Below the pieces are notes generated by a model that ran no database searches, was not told where the DNA came from, and saw only the letters and a program-made list of their open reading frames with translations. A stretch of DNA of 64,000 nucleotides, from NCBI RefSeq assembly GCF_902497775.2, contig NZ_OZ024668.1:1821826-1885825 (forward strand), read 5' to 3'. Source of the DNA: Pseudomonas fluorescens (GTDB taxonomy: Bacteria > Pseudomonadota > Gammaproteobacteria > Pseudomonadales > Pseudomonadaceae). Made by a program: the position numbers and the translations under genes. The first letter of the stretch is position 1, and each line of letters begins with the position of its first letter. Below are positions 46,147 through 55,290 of the stretch, in pieces.

Positions 46147-48303
46147 TCAGACATCGTCGTCACGGTACAGCTCCAGCAGCAGCAATGAGCGACCGCTGAC
46201 CTGGAACTCGCTGCCGAAGTCATGATGCTCGCCTTTGCGCAGTTGCGGCCGGTCGGTGTCGATCAGGCAGTTCCAGTATTCGCCCTCCGGCACTTCGGGC
46301 AGGGTGAAGGCCACGGTGTCGTGGTGGGCGTTGACGATCAGCAGCAAGGTGGCATCGGCGCCGGGGCGCAGGATGCCGCTGACCTGGGCGCGGCCGTCCA
46401 TCAGCATGCCCAGGCAGCGCCCGTGGGCATCCTGCCATTGCTCGACACTCATCTCGCTGGCATCCGGCGCGAGCCAGGTGACGTCCTTGACCCCGATCGC
46501 CTCATTGTAGTCACCGACCAGAAAACGCGAGCGGCGCAGTACCGGGTAGGCCAGGCGCAGTTTGGTCAGGCGCTTGACGAACTTGAGCAGCGCCGCGCCA
46601 TCGTCGTCCAGTTCCCAGTTGACCCAGCCGATCTCGCTGTCCTGGCAATAGGCATTGTTGTTGCCGTGCTGGGTGCGGCTGAACTCGTCGCCGGCGACGA
46701 TCATCGGCGTGCCCTGGGCCAGCAGCAGGGTGGCGAAGAAGTTGCGCATCTGGCGCAGGCGCAAGGCCTTGATCTGGGGATCGTCGGTGGGGCCCTCGAC
46801 GCCGTGGTTCCACGACAGGTTGTTGTTGCTGCCGTCCTGGTTGTCTTCGTCGTTGTCCTGGTTGTGCTTGTCGTTGTACGACACCAGGTCACGCAGGGTG
46901 AAGCCGTCGTGGGCGGTGATGAAGTTGACCGAGGCATAGGGCCTGCGGCCGCGGCGGTTGAACAGCTCGCCGGAGGCGGTCATGCGCGCGGCAAAGTCGG
47001 CCAGCTGGCCTTCGTCGCCTTTCCAGAACGCCCGCACGGTATCGCGAAAACGGTCGTTCCATTCGGCCCAGCCGGGGGCGAAGTTGCCTACCTGGTAACC
47101 GCCGGGGCCACAATCCCAGGGCTCGGCGATCAGTTTGACCTGGCTCAGCAGCGGGTCCTGGCGGCAGGCCACAAGGAAGCTGTGACGCTCGTCAAAGCCC
47201 TCGTGGTAACGGCCGAGAATGGTCGCCAGGTCGAAGCGAAAACCGTCCACATGCATCTCGCCGGCCCAGTAGCGCAGCGAATCGGTGACCAGTTGCAAGA
47301 CGCAGGGGTGGCTGAGGTCGAGGGTGTTGCCGGTGCCGGAATCGTTGATGTAGAAGCGTTTGTCGTCGGGCATCAGCCGGTAGTAGGAGGCGTTGTCGAT
47401 GCCACGCATGGACAGGGTCGGGCCCAGTTCGTTGCCCTCGGCGGTGTGGTTGTAGACTACGTCGAGAATCACCTCCAGGCCGGCGTCGTGCAGGTGTGCG
47501 ACCATCTCCTTGAACTCGGCGATCTTGCCGTTGGCCAGGTAGCGCGGGTGCGGAGCGAAAAAGGCGATGCTGTTGTAGCCCCAGTAATTGTTCAGGCCTT
47601 TTTGCAACAGGTGCTGGTCGTTGACGAAAGCATGAATTGGCAGCAGCTCGATCGACGACACCCCGAGCTGCTTGATATGGCCGAGCAGCTCGTCGCACAT
47701 CAGCCCGGCGAAGGTGCCGCGACTGGCCTGCGGCACCGCCGGGTGGCGCATGCTGATGCCGCGCACATGGGCCTCGTAGAGAATCGTCCGTTCCCAGGGA
47801 GTGCCCACGCGCTGGTCGCGACCCCAGGTGTAGGCCGGGTCGATGACCTTGCACTTGGGCACGAACGGCGCGCTGTCGCGCTCATCGAAGCTGAGGTCGC
47901 CGTCGGGGTGGCCGATGGTGTAGCCGAACAGCGCTTCGGACCATTTCAGGCTGCCGACCAGTTGCTTGGCGTAGGGGTCGATCAGCAGCTTGTTGGGGTT
48001 GAAGCGGTGGCCGTTCTCCGGGTCATAGGGGCCATGTACCCGGTAGCCGTAGATCTGCCCGGGGTGGGCGTCGGGCAGGTAGCCGTGGAAGATTTCATCG
48101 GTGTATTCGGGGAGCTCGATGCGTTCGAGCTCGACCTCGCCGCTGGCATCGAACAGGCACAGCTCGACCTTGGTGGCGTTGGCCGAGAACAGCGCGAAAT
48201 TGACCCCCAGGCCATCCCAGGAGGCGCCCAGGGGGAAGGGCAGGCCTTCGCGGATGCGCGACGGTTCGAGGTGAACTTCGGCGGTAGGCTTTGGCTTGCT
48301 CAT
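46147..48303 (-). CDS. glgX: Glycogen debranching enzyme GlgX
   Basis: 718 residues, GH13 isoamylase type. CBM48 N-terminus (GASWDGLGVNFALFSANATK), then the barrel with DVVYNHTAEG, nucleophile in GFRFDLATILGR, acid in LIAEPWDCGPGGYQVGNF and FITAHDGFTLRDLVSYN. It hydrolyses alpha-1,6 branches of partly degraded glucan, giving linear malto-oligosaccharides that TreY can convert. It is the distal gene of the minus-strand cluster. A REP pair and the DUF2934 gene separate it from treY. Confidence 0.95.
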   Translation of the reverse strand: MSKPKPTAEVHLEPSRIREGLPFPLGASWDGLGVNFALFSANATKVELCLFDASGEVELERIELPEYTDEIFHGYLPDAHPGQIYGYRVHGPYDPENGHRFNPNKLLIDPYAKQLVGSLKWSEALFGYTIGHPDGDLSFDERDSAPFVPKCKVIDPAYTWGRDQRVGTPWERTILYEAHVRGISMRHPAVPQASRGTFAGLMCDELLGHIKQLGVSSIELLPIHAFVNDQHLLQKGLNNYWGYNSIAFFAPHPRYLANGKIAEFKEMVAHLHDAGLEVILDVVYNHTAEGNELGPTLSMRGIDNASYYRLMPDDKRFYINDSGTGNTLDLSHPCVLQLVTDSLRYWAGEMHVDGFRFDLATILGRYHEGFDERHSFLVACRQDPLLSQVKLIAEPWDCGPGGYQVGNFAPGWAEWNDRFRDTVRAFWKGDEGQLADFAARMTASGELFNRRGRRPYASVNFITAHDGFTLRDLVSYNDKHNQDNDEDNQDGSNNNLSWNHGVEGPTDDPQIKALRLRQMRNFFATLLLAQGTPMIVAGDEFSRTQHGNNNAYCQDSEIGWVNWELDDDGAALLKFVKRLTKLRLAYPVLRRSRFLVGDYNEAIGVKDVTWLAPDASEMSVEQWQDAHGRCLGMLMDGRAQVSGILRPGADATLLLIVNAHHDTVAFTLPEVPEGEYWNCLIDTDRPQLRKGEHHDFGSEFQVSGRSLLLLELYRDDDV

Positions 48304-48338
48304 GGGGCTCCTTGATGAGACCGGGGGGCACAGGGGTT

Positions 48339-48393
48339 ATCGCGGGGCAAGCCCGCTCCCACAGCCTGTGTAGGCGCGGGCTTACCCCACGAT
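48339..48393. repeat. REP pair upstream of glgX
   Basis: ATCGCGGGGCAAGCCCGCTC with following CCACA (48339-48363) faces TGTGTAGGCGCGGGCTTACC and CCACGAT (48367-48393), an imperfect second unit. Located between the DUF2934 stop and the glgX start, it may set different mRNA stability for the two parts of the cluster. Confidence 0.85.
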
Positions 48394-48398
48394 CAGGT

Positions 48399-48650
48399 TC
48401 ATGCAGTCGGTGGCTTCTTGGCGGCCCTGGGCTTTTTCGGCGCCACCGCAGCGCTGGCCGGCTTGGCCTTGCTGGTGCTGGCCGCCGGCGCCTTGGCGGG
48501 CTTGCGCGGCGTCACCTTGGGCGCCAGCGCTTCGGCTTCGGCGAGCTTGCGCGCCATGTCCCAGTGCCGCTCTTCCTGGCCTTCGGGCTTACCTTCCGAC
48601 TCCCAGATCTGATAGGCGAATTCACGGATACGTTTTTCTTCGACACTCAT
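48399..48650 (-). CDS. DUF2934 protein with a basic Ala/Lys/Pro tail
   Basis: 83 residues. The first 40 form the DUF2934 pattern (IREFAYQIWESEGKPEGQEE, then HWDMARKLAEAEA). The rest is a low-complexity tail of Lys, Ala and Pro (TPRKPAKAPAASTSKAKPAS, APKKPRAAKKPPTA) resembling histone-H1-like or nucleic-acid-binding tails. AGGAG precedes the ATG. DUF2934 proteins are frequently found in or near glycogen/trehalose gene clusters; the function is unknown. It lies 18 bp after treY and is probably co-transcribed with it. Confidence 0.87.
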   Translation of the reverse strand: MSVEEKRIREFAYQIWESEGKPEGQEERHWDMARKLAEAEALAPKVTPRKPAKAPAASTSKAKPASAAVAPKKPRAAKKPPTA

Positions 48651-48668
48651 CTCTACGCTCCTGAGGAC

Positions 48669-51434
48669 TTAAATAGGTTCAATGAACAGATTGACCGGAA
48701 ATTCCTTGAGTACAGTGCTCAGCCACAGTTCCTTTGAGGCTGTGACTGCGGCTGTGGCAAAAAGTCCCGAGCAATTGGCAGGCGACAAGGCAAACGGCAG
48801 GACCAACCGGGTATCGTCCCAGTTCTGTGCCGGGATCAGGGGAATGGGTGACTGTGCAAGCAAGCCCCAGGCCAGGCGCGGCACCACGACAACGGCGCGC
48901 TCGTCGGCGCTCACCCGGGCAAACGCCAGGACCCGGTCGGCGTGTCTGCCGCGCACTTCAAGGGGCAGGTACTGACCGCGCAGGAACAACTGCGGGTAGT
49001 GTTGACGCCGCTCCAGCACCTGATTGATCAGCACCTGCTTGACCCGGCCACTGCGCCAGTCCTGCAGCAGCTGCGCGGTTGTGGTGCCGTCCGCCAGGGC
49101 GTGGCGGCGTCTGGCAAAATCCACCGGGCGGCGGTTGTCCGGGTCGACCAGGCTGAAATCCCAGAATTCGTTGCCCTGATAGAGGTCGGGCACCCCTGGC
49201 GTGGTCATGCGCAGCAAACACTGCACCAGGCTGTTGAGGGCACCCGCGCAGGCGATCGCCTGCGCCGCCTCGGCCAGGGAGTGGCGCAACTGCTGGCTGC
49301 TGCGCTCCAGCAGCAGGGTGTCGATGAAGTCCAGGCAGGCCTGTTCATAGGCCTTGTTCGGTGCGCTCCAACTGCTGCGCAACTTGGCTTCGCGCAGGGC
49401 CTTGCGCTGCCACAGGCGCAGGCGCTCGGCATAGGCTTCAAGCGCCAGCGGATCGTTCTCGTCGAGGGTCAGCGGCCAACTGCCGAGCAGGGTCTGGTAC
49501 AGCAGCAGTTCATCCGCAGCGCCCGGTGCCTCGCCGTCGGCCAGGCTGCTGCGCAAGGGGCTGGCAAGTTCGCACCAGTGTTCGACCCGGCTGGCAAACC
49601 AGCTGCTGCGCTCGCTGAGCACCGCCAGGCGCGCACGGGTATCTTCGCCGCGTTTGTGGTCGTGGGTGGCGGTGGCCAGCAGGTTGTCCGGGAACTGCTC
49701 AAGGCGCTTGAGGCAATGCTGATGGAAATCCTCGACCGGGGCGCTGAAGCGCTCGGCATCAAAGCCGACATCGTTGCGCGACAGCAGCAGGGCCGAGCGG
49801 TAGAACGCGGTGTCTTCAACGGCTTTGGCGGCGGTGGGCGAGGTCAGTTGCTCAAAGCGCACACAGGCGTGGCGCAGGTGCTTGCGCGGTCGGCCTGGCG
49901 GCATGCGGCGCCAGGGCTCGCCGCCGAGCCAGCGCTGCAAGTAGTCGAGCACCGGCCAGTCGGCTTCGCTCAGGCACTGGCGGGCACCGCGCACTGCCTG
50001 CTGGAAGAACGCTTCATCTTCTGCCGGGCGCCCGCAGGCATTGATATAGGTGCGGTACACCGGGTAATGCTCGATCAGCGCCTGCAGCGCCCGGCGAATG
50101 GCGCCCAGGGTCAGGTCGCGACTCATCAGGTCGTCGCGGGCCACCTGCAACAGCGCCTGGGCCACCGATTCGAAATCGCCGGCCAGGCTGGCGTTGAGGA
50201 TCTGCTGGCGGGCCAGGCGCACTTCCTCGGTAAAGTCCGGGCGATCGCTCAGCGCGCTCCACAGCGCCGCCAGTTCCGCTTCACCTTCCGGATCATGCTG
50301 CAGTAGCGAGGCCTGGTTCATGAACTCGTAGCCAGTGGTGCCGTCAACTTGCCAGTCGCGGTGCAGTTGCTCGTCGGCGCCGAGGATCTTCTCGACATAG
50401 ATCGGAAAGTGTTCCAGCGCCGCCTCCAGCGGGCGTTGGGCCAGCAGCCGGTCGACCCGCCGGCGCAACTTGCGACAGTAGCCGCGCGGGTCGGCCAGGC
50501 CATCAATGTGGTCAATGCGCAGGCCGTCGACCAGGCCGCGGCCGATCAGCTCGAAGACCTTGCTGTGGGTGGCCTCGAACACCGCTGCGCGCTCGACCCG
50601 CAGGCCGCCCAGTTCGTTGACGTCGAAAAAGCGCCGCCAGTTGATATCGTCGCCGGCGGTGCGCCAGCTGGCCAGGCGATAGGGCTGGCGTTCGAGCAGC
50701 GCGTGCAGGCGCTTGAAGCCCTCGGGCGTGCGGCTGTCGAAGGCGCCCAGCAGATCATCCAGGGGTTGCTGGCGGGACAACGCCGCAAGCTCAGCCAGCA
50801 GTGGCCTGGCCCGCGCCGGCGCATCTGCTCCACTGCGCAGGGCGCTGAAGCGCGTGGCCAGTTCCTGCAAGGCGGCGCCACCATGGGCGAGCACTGCGCC
50901 ATAGTCGGCCGGGCAGATCGGAAAACGGTGTTCATGGTGCTGGATATGCAACTGGCCAGTGGCGGCATCGAAGCGCAGAGGAATCTCGCCACCTTGCAGC
51001 ATCGCGCCGTAGTCACTGGCCAGAAACGGCAGCAACAGCTGGCCTTCAAGCAGCGGGTCGGGCGAGTGCCACTGGATATCGAAGAACTCGGCATAACGGC
51101 TGCGCCGGCCCCAGGCCAGCAGGTCCTGCCACCAGGGGTTGTCGCTGCCGACCGCCATATGGTTGGAGACCATGTCGAGGATCAGGCCCATGCCGTGCAG
51201 GCGCAAGGCCGCCACCAGGCGTTCCAGCGCCGCTTCGCCGCCCAATTCCGGGCTGACCTGGCCGGGGTCGACCACATCGTAGCCGTGTCGTGAGCCAGGG
51301 CGGGCGCGTAGCAGCGGCGAGGCGTACAGGTGGCTTATCCCTAAGCGGGCGAAGTAGGGCACCAGCGCCGCCGCATCGTCGAGGTCGAAGTCGGCATGAA
51401 ACTGCAGGCGCAGGGTCGCGCTCAGGGCTTTCAT
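48669..51434 (-). CDS. treY: Malto-oligosyltrehalose synthase TreY
   Basis: 921 residues, GH13. It rearranges the reducing-end alpha-1,4 bond of a maltodextrin to alpha,alpha-1,1, the first step of glucan-to-trehalose conversion. Motifs: YFARLGISHLYASPLLRARP, DMVSNHMAVGSDNPWW, GLRIDHIDGLADPRGY, VEKILGADEQL and DGTTGYEFMNQ. The C-terminal PDLYQGNEFWDFSLVDPDNR is typical of TreY. It overlaps malQ by four bases (ATGA at 51431-51434) and works with TreZ, encoded just beyond malQ. Confidence 0.95.
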   Translation of the reverse strand: MKALSATLRLQFHADFDLDDAAALVPYFARLGISHLYASPLLRARPGSRHGYDVVDPGQVSPELGGEAALERLVAALRLHGMGLILDMVSNHMAVGSDNPWWQDLLAWGRRSRYAEFFDIQWHSPDPLLEGQLLLPFLASDYGAMLQGGEIPLRFDAATGQLHIQHHEHRFPICPADYGAVLAHGGAALQELATRFSALRSGADAPARARPLLAELAALSRQQPLDDLLGAFDSRTPEGFKRLHALLERQPYRLASWRTAGDDINWRRFFDVNELGGLRVERAAVFEATHSKVFELIGRGLVDGLRIDHIDGLADPRGYCRKLRRRVDRLLAQRPLEAALEHFPIYVEKILGADEQLHRDWQVDGTTGYEFMNQASLLQHDPEGEAELAALWSALSDRPDFTEEVRLARQQILNASLAGDFESVAQALLQVARDDLMSRDLTLGAIRRALQALIEHYPVYRTYINACGRPAEDEAFFQQAVRGARQCLSEADWPVLDYLQRWLGGEPWRRMPPGRPRKHLRHACVRFEQLTSPTAAKAVEDTAFYRSALLLSRNDVGFDAERFSAPVEDFHQHCLKRLEQFPDNLLATATHDHKRGEDTRARLAVLSERSSWFASRVEHWCELASPLRSSLADGEAPGAADELLLYQTLLGSWPLTLDENDPLALEAYAERLRLWQRKALREAKLRSSWSAPNKAYEQACLDFIDTLLLERSSQQLRHSLAEAAQAIACAGALNSLVQCLLRMTTPGVPDLYQGNEFWDFSLVDPDNRRPVDFARRRHALADGTTTAQLLQDWRSGRVKQVLINQVLERRQHYPQLFLRGQYLPLEVRGRHADRVLAFARVSADERAVVVVPRLAWGLLAQSPIPLIPAQNWDDTRLVLPFALSPANCSGLFATAAVTASKELWLSTVLKEFPVNLFIEPI

Positions 51435-53503
51435 CGGTCACGCTCCCAGGCTTGTTCGCGGGCTTGGGCCAGCAGCTCCAGGCGCCGCGCCGCGTCCTCG
51501 TCGTCGAGCAGGGCGGTGGCCGGCAGGGCAAAGCGCCGGCGCCAGTTCGGGTGGCCGTCGACGGTGCCGGGCAGGTTGGGTTGCTCATCGGTGCCCAGCA
51601 GGTCTTCCAGCGGCACCAGCACCAAAGGCGTGCGGGTATGGCCGAGGTAGCGGATGCTGGCATCGATCAGGGCGTCGCTGTCTGCCAGGGCCTGGCCGTA
51701 GTTCTGCTCAAGAATGCGCCGCAGGCCCTGGCGCTCGTGCTGGCGGGTTTCGCGCCAGTGCCGTTCGGTAATGCCGTCGATCAGGCTCAGGCGCTGGTTC
51801 CAGTCGATATCGCGGGCCTCAAGCCAACCGGCCAAGGGCGGCAGGTCGTGGGTGCTGGTGGTGGCCAGGGCGTTGTCGGGCCAGTCGAGAATGGGCTTGA
51901 AGTGCCCGGGCGGGTCTTGCTCGAACAGCAGCACGCGCATGCCGAGGATCGCCCGCGCGGCGAGCTTTTCGCGCAGGCCTTCGGGCACGGTGCCGAGGTC
52001 TTCACCCAGCACGATAGCCTGGTGGCGCACCGATTCCAGGCTGAGCAGGCGCAGCAGGTCATCGAGCGGGTAGTGCAGGTAGGCGCCCTCGGCCGGGCTT
52101 GCGCCTTGGGGGATCAGCCACAGGCGTTGCAGGCCCATGACATGGTCGATGCGCAAGCCGCCGGCATGGGCGAAGTTGGCCCGCAGCATTTCGATGAAGG
52201 CGCGGTAGCCGTTGCGCCGCAGGCCTTCGGGCGAGAAGGCGCAGATGCCCCAGTTTTGCCCGGCGCGGTTGAGAATATCCGGCGGGGCGCCGACATTGAG
52301 GCCGGCCAGCAACTCGTCCTGGCGGCTCCAGGCCTGGCTTCCGGCGCCGTCGGCCCCCACTGCCAGGTCAGCGATCAGGCCGATGCTCATGCCGTTGCTG
52401 CGCGCCGCATCCTGGGCGCGTTGCAGGCTGCGTTCGATCAGCCATTGGCAGAAGGCATGAAACTCCACCTCTTCGCTGTGCTGGCGGGCGAAGGCGTTGA
52501 TTTGCGGGCTGTGTGGGTCGTGCCAGGTGGCGGGCCAGTTGCGCCAGTCCTGGCCGATATCGCGCTTGAGTGCATGTTCCAGCAGCACCTCGAAGCGGCA
52601 ATGGCGCTCCAGGGCGGGACCGGCGTGCTGGCGGTAGCTGTCGAAGTCGGCGAACAACGGGTGCTCGCCGGCGATGAAGTCGCGATACAGCGCGCGTAGC
52701 AAGCGCTGGCGAAACGAGGCGGCTTGTGGCCAGTCGATCAACGGCAGTTGTTCAAGCTGCTCCAGTGGCCCGTGCAACTGGCAGGCTTCGATGGCCATGC
52801 GCACGGCGCGGTCACCGAGCAGCGCCGCAGGGCTGGCATAGAGGCTGTTGAGAAACAGTCGGCTCGACGGTGAATAAGGGCTGTAGCGCTGGCTGTCGCT
52901 GGCAAACATGGCGTGCAGCGGGCTGATCGCCAGGGCATCGGCGCCGCGTTCGGCGGCGCTGCGCACCAGCGCTTCGAGGGCCAGGCAGTCGCCATAACCG
53001 CCATCGTCAGGACGGCGCAGGCTGTACAGCTGGGCGCTCAAGCCCCAGCAGCGCGGTGTCGGCGTGTCGAGGGCATCGGCGATGCTGTAGCAGCGTGTTG
53101 GCGCGACGGCCAGGGTGAACGGCTGGCGTTCGATCTGCACCTGGTGATAGCCGATCGGCAGGCCGGCGGGAAGCCTCGCCTGGTCATCCAGTTGCAGCTG
53201 TTGTTGGCTGCCATCCTCGAGCAGCACCTTGCACGGCATCGACGCAGGGAAATAGCCGTTCAGCTCCAGCGCCAGGCCCTGATCAACCGTCAACAGCGGC
53301 GGTAAATGGCGGGCATCGTGGGCGGTGAGCAGGGCCTGGATGCTGGCTTCGATTGCCGGTGCGCTGTCGGCCGGGTGGCCAAGCCCGGCCAGGACCCGCT
53401 GCAGCGCCGGGTCGCTGACCCGCTGGGCGCGGCCGTTGGCGTCGATCCAGTCCACGGCCAGGCCCGCCAGTTCGGCCAGTTGCTGCAAGCGTGGGTCAGT
53501 CAT
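51431..53503 (-). CDS. malQ: 4-alpha-glucanotransferase (amylomaltase)
   Basis: 690 residues, GH77. Nucleophile in GLRIDHVMGLQRLWLIP, acid in VLGEDLGTVPEGLRE and stabiliser in TSTHDLPPLAGW; the large N-terminal extension is the MalQ type of gammaproteobacteria. It transfers dextrin segments between chains, lengthening short maltodextrins left by GlgX or TreY/TreZ. It overlaps treZ by 8 bp upstream and treY by 4 bp downstream, so the trio is translated as a coupled unit. Confidence 0.94.
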   Translation of the reverse strand: MTDPRLQQLAELAGLAVDWIDANGRAQRVSDPALQRVLAGLGHPADSAPAIEASIQALLTAHDARHLPPLLTVDQGLALELNGYFPASMPCKVLLEDGSQQQLQLDDQARLPAGLPIGYHQVQIERQPFTLAVAPTRCYSIADALDTPTPRCWGLSAQLYSLRRPDDGGYGDCLALEALVRSAAERGADALAISPLHAMFASDSQRYSPYSPSSRLFLNSLYASPAALLGDRAVRMAIEACQLHGPLEQLEQLPLIDWPQAASFRQRLLRALYRDFIAGEHPLFADFDSYRQHAGPALERHCRFEVLLEHALKRDIGQDWRNWPATWHDPHSPQINAFARQHSEEVEFHAFCQWLIERSLQRAQDAARSNGMSIGLIADLAVGADGAGSQAWSRQDELLAGLNVGAPPDILNRAGQNWGICAFSPEGLRRNGYRAFIEMLRANFAHAGGLRIDHVMGLQRLWLIPQGASPAEGAYLHYPLDDLLRLLSLESVRHQAIVLGEDLGTVPEGLREKLAARAILGMRVLLFEQDPPGHFKPILDWPDNALATTSTHDLPPLAGWLEARDIDWNQRLSLIDGITERHWRETRQHERQGLRRILEQNYGQALADSDALIDASIRYLGHTRTPLVLVPLEDLLGTDEQPNLPGTVDGHPNWRRRFALPATALLDDEDAARRLELLAQAREQAWERDR

Positions 53504-55274
53504 GGGCAGGCTCCGCAGGGGTGGTCGGCTTCAGGCTGACCAGGGTGGTGTAGGGCGGCAATTGCCTGGTGCCGACGCTGGCCTGGCTGCAGGTGAACAG
53601 TCGTGCAGCGCTGTCGGGCAGCTCGGCAACTTGCACGGTCGGGCCCAGGTTCAGGTCGATACGCAGCTCGTCGCCGCTTTGCAGTTGCCAGCGCACCGTC
53701 AGCGCTTGGGGCCCTAATACCCGGGCGCCGAGGGCCTGGATGCCAGGCAGGTTGGGGACGATGCAGCGCGCGCGCAGGGCCAGCAGTTCACGGTAGAACT
53801 GCAGCCAGGGTTGCTGGTATGACTCAGGTGCCAGCGGCCGTGAAGCGTTGAAGGTATTGGCGGCATTGGGGTCGGGGATCCGCGCCCGGTTGGCAGCGTC
53901 GGCGAAGGCGCTAAAACCTGCAAACTCGGCCCGCCGGCCTTCGCGCACGGCATCGGCCAGTGCGTCAGGGTGATCGGTAAAAAACACGAAAGGTTGCTCG
54001 CAGCCCCATTCATCGCCCATGAACAGCAGCGGAATCATCGGTGCCAGCAGCAACAGCGTTGTGGCTGCGCGCAGGGCCTGGGGCGGGCACAACTGGTTCA
54101 GGCGCTCGCCGAAGGCACGGTTGCCGATCTGGTCGTGGTTCTGCAGGAACAGCACGAATGCGCTGGGTGGCAAGTGCCCGCTGGGTTCACCGCGAGGGCG
54201 GCCGTTGCGGTCGGGCTGGCCCTGAAACACGAAGCCCTGGCTCAGGCAGCGCGCCAGTTTGTCGATGGTCGACTCGCTGTAGTCGGCGTAGTACGCCTCC
54301 TGCTCGCCGGTGAGCAGCACGTGCAGGGCGTTGTGGCCGTCGTCGTTCCACTGCGCATCGAAACCCTGTTCGAGCAGGTGCGCCTGGTTGTGCTCGTTCT
54401 CAAGGTTCAGCCATACCTGACGCCCCGGGGCGATTTCGCTGCGCACCCGGCGTGCCAGTTCGGCGAGGAAGTCCGGGTCGTCGATGGCATGCACGGCGTC
54501 CAGGCGCAGGCCGTCGATGCGGTAGTCCTGCAGCCACATCAGGGCGTTCTCGATAAAGAAGTCGCGCACCTGGCGGCGGCGAAAATCGATCGCCGCGCCC
54601 CAGGGGGTCTGACGATCCTCGCGAAAAAAACCGCTGGCGTAGTGGCCAAGGTAATTGCCATCCGGGCCGAAGTGGTTGTAGACCACATCCAGCACCACCA
54701 TCAGGCCATGGCCGTGGGCCTGGTCAATCAGCTCACGCAACTGCTGCGGGGTGCCGTAGCTGTGCTGCGGGGCGAACGGCAGCACGCCGTCATAGCCCCA
54801 GTTGCGGTCCCCGGGGAACTGCCCGAGCGGCATCAGCTCAATCGCAGTGATGCCAAGTTCCGCCAGTGTCGGCAAGCGCTCGATCACCCCGGCATAGCCG
54901 CCGCACAGGCCGACGTGCAGTTCGTAGATGACCGCTTCATGCCAGGGCCGTCCGCGCCAACCCGGGTGCTGCCAGCGATAGGCGCCAGGGTCGACCAGTT
55001 GGCTGGGGCCGTGCACGCCTTCGGGCTGGTAGCGCGATGCCGGGTCGGCGACTGCCAGGTCGGCGTCGATCCGATAGCGGTAACGATCACCGGCCCTGCA
55101 CGGCAAGCGGCCGACGAACCAACCGTCAGCCTGCGCCTGCAAGGGGTGCTGCGCGCCCGCCTCGAACTCGACGTCCACCCGCTGTGCGTCCGGCGCCCAC
55201 AGGGCAAACCGGGCGCTGTTGCTGTCCAGCATCGCGGCCCCGTGGGTCGCCTGTTCCTGTGACCTCAAGGGCAT
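53496..55274 (-). CDS. treZ: Malto-oligosyltrehalose trehalohydrolase TreZ
   Basis: 592 residues, GH13. It cleaves the alpha-1,4 bond next to the trehalosyl end made by TreY, releasing trehalose. Motifs: ARFALWAPDAQRVDVEFEAG, ELHVGLCGGYAGVIERLPTL, DVVYNHFGPDGNYLGHYASG, GLRLDAVHAIDDPDF, LENEHN and QNHDQIGNRAFGERL. The ATG at 55274 with GAGG eight bases upstream is preferred over GTG 55283; ATG 55232 is also possible. It lies 16 bp after glgA in the same operon. Confidence 0.94.
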   Translation of the reverse strand: MPLRSQEQATHGAAMLDSNSARFALWAPDAQRVDVEFEAGAQHPLQAQADGWFVGRLPCRAGDRYRYRIDADLAVADPASRYQPEGVHGPSQLVDPGAYRWQHPGWRGRPWHEAVIYELHVGLCGGYAGVIERLPTLAELGITAIELMPLGQFPGDRNWGYDGVLPFAPQHSYGTPQQLRELIDQAHGHGLMVVLDVVYNHFGPDGNYLGHYASGFFREDRQTPWGAAIDFRRRQVRDFFIENALMWLQDYRIDGLRLDAVHAIDDPDFLAELARRVRSEIAPGRQVWLNLENEHNQAHLLEQGFDAQWNDDGHNALHVLLTGEQEAYYADYSESTIDKLARCLSQGFVFQGQPDRNGRPRGEPSGHLPPSAFVLFLQNHDQIGNRAFGERLNQLCPPQALRAATTLLLLAPMIPLLFMGDEWGCEQPFVFFTDHPDALADAVREGRRAEFAGFSAFADAANRARIPDPNAANTFNASRPLAPESYQQPWLQFYRELLALRARCIVPNLPGIQALGARVLGPQALTVRWQLQSGDELRIDLNLGPTVQVAELPDSAARLFTCSQASVGTRQLPPYTTLVSLKPTTPAEPAHD

Positions 55275-55290
55275 ACCTGCCACCTCGCGT

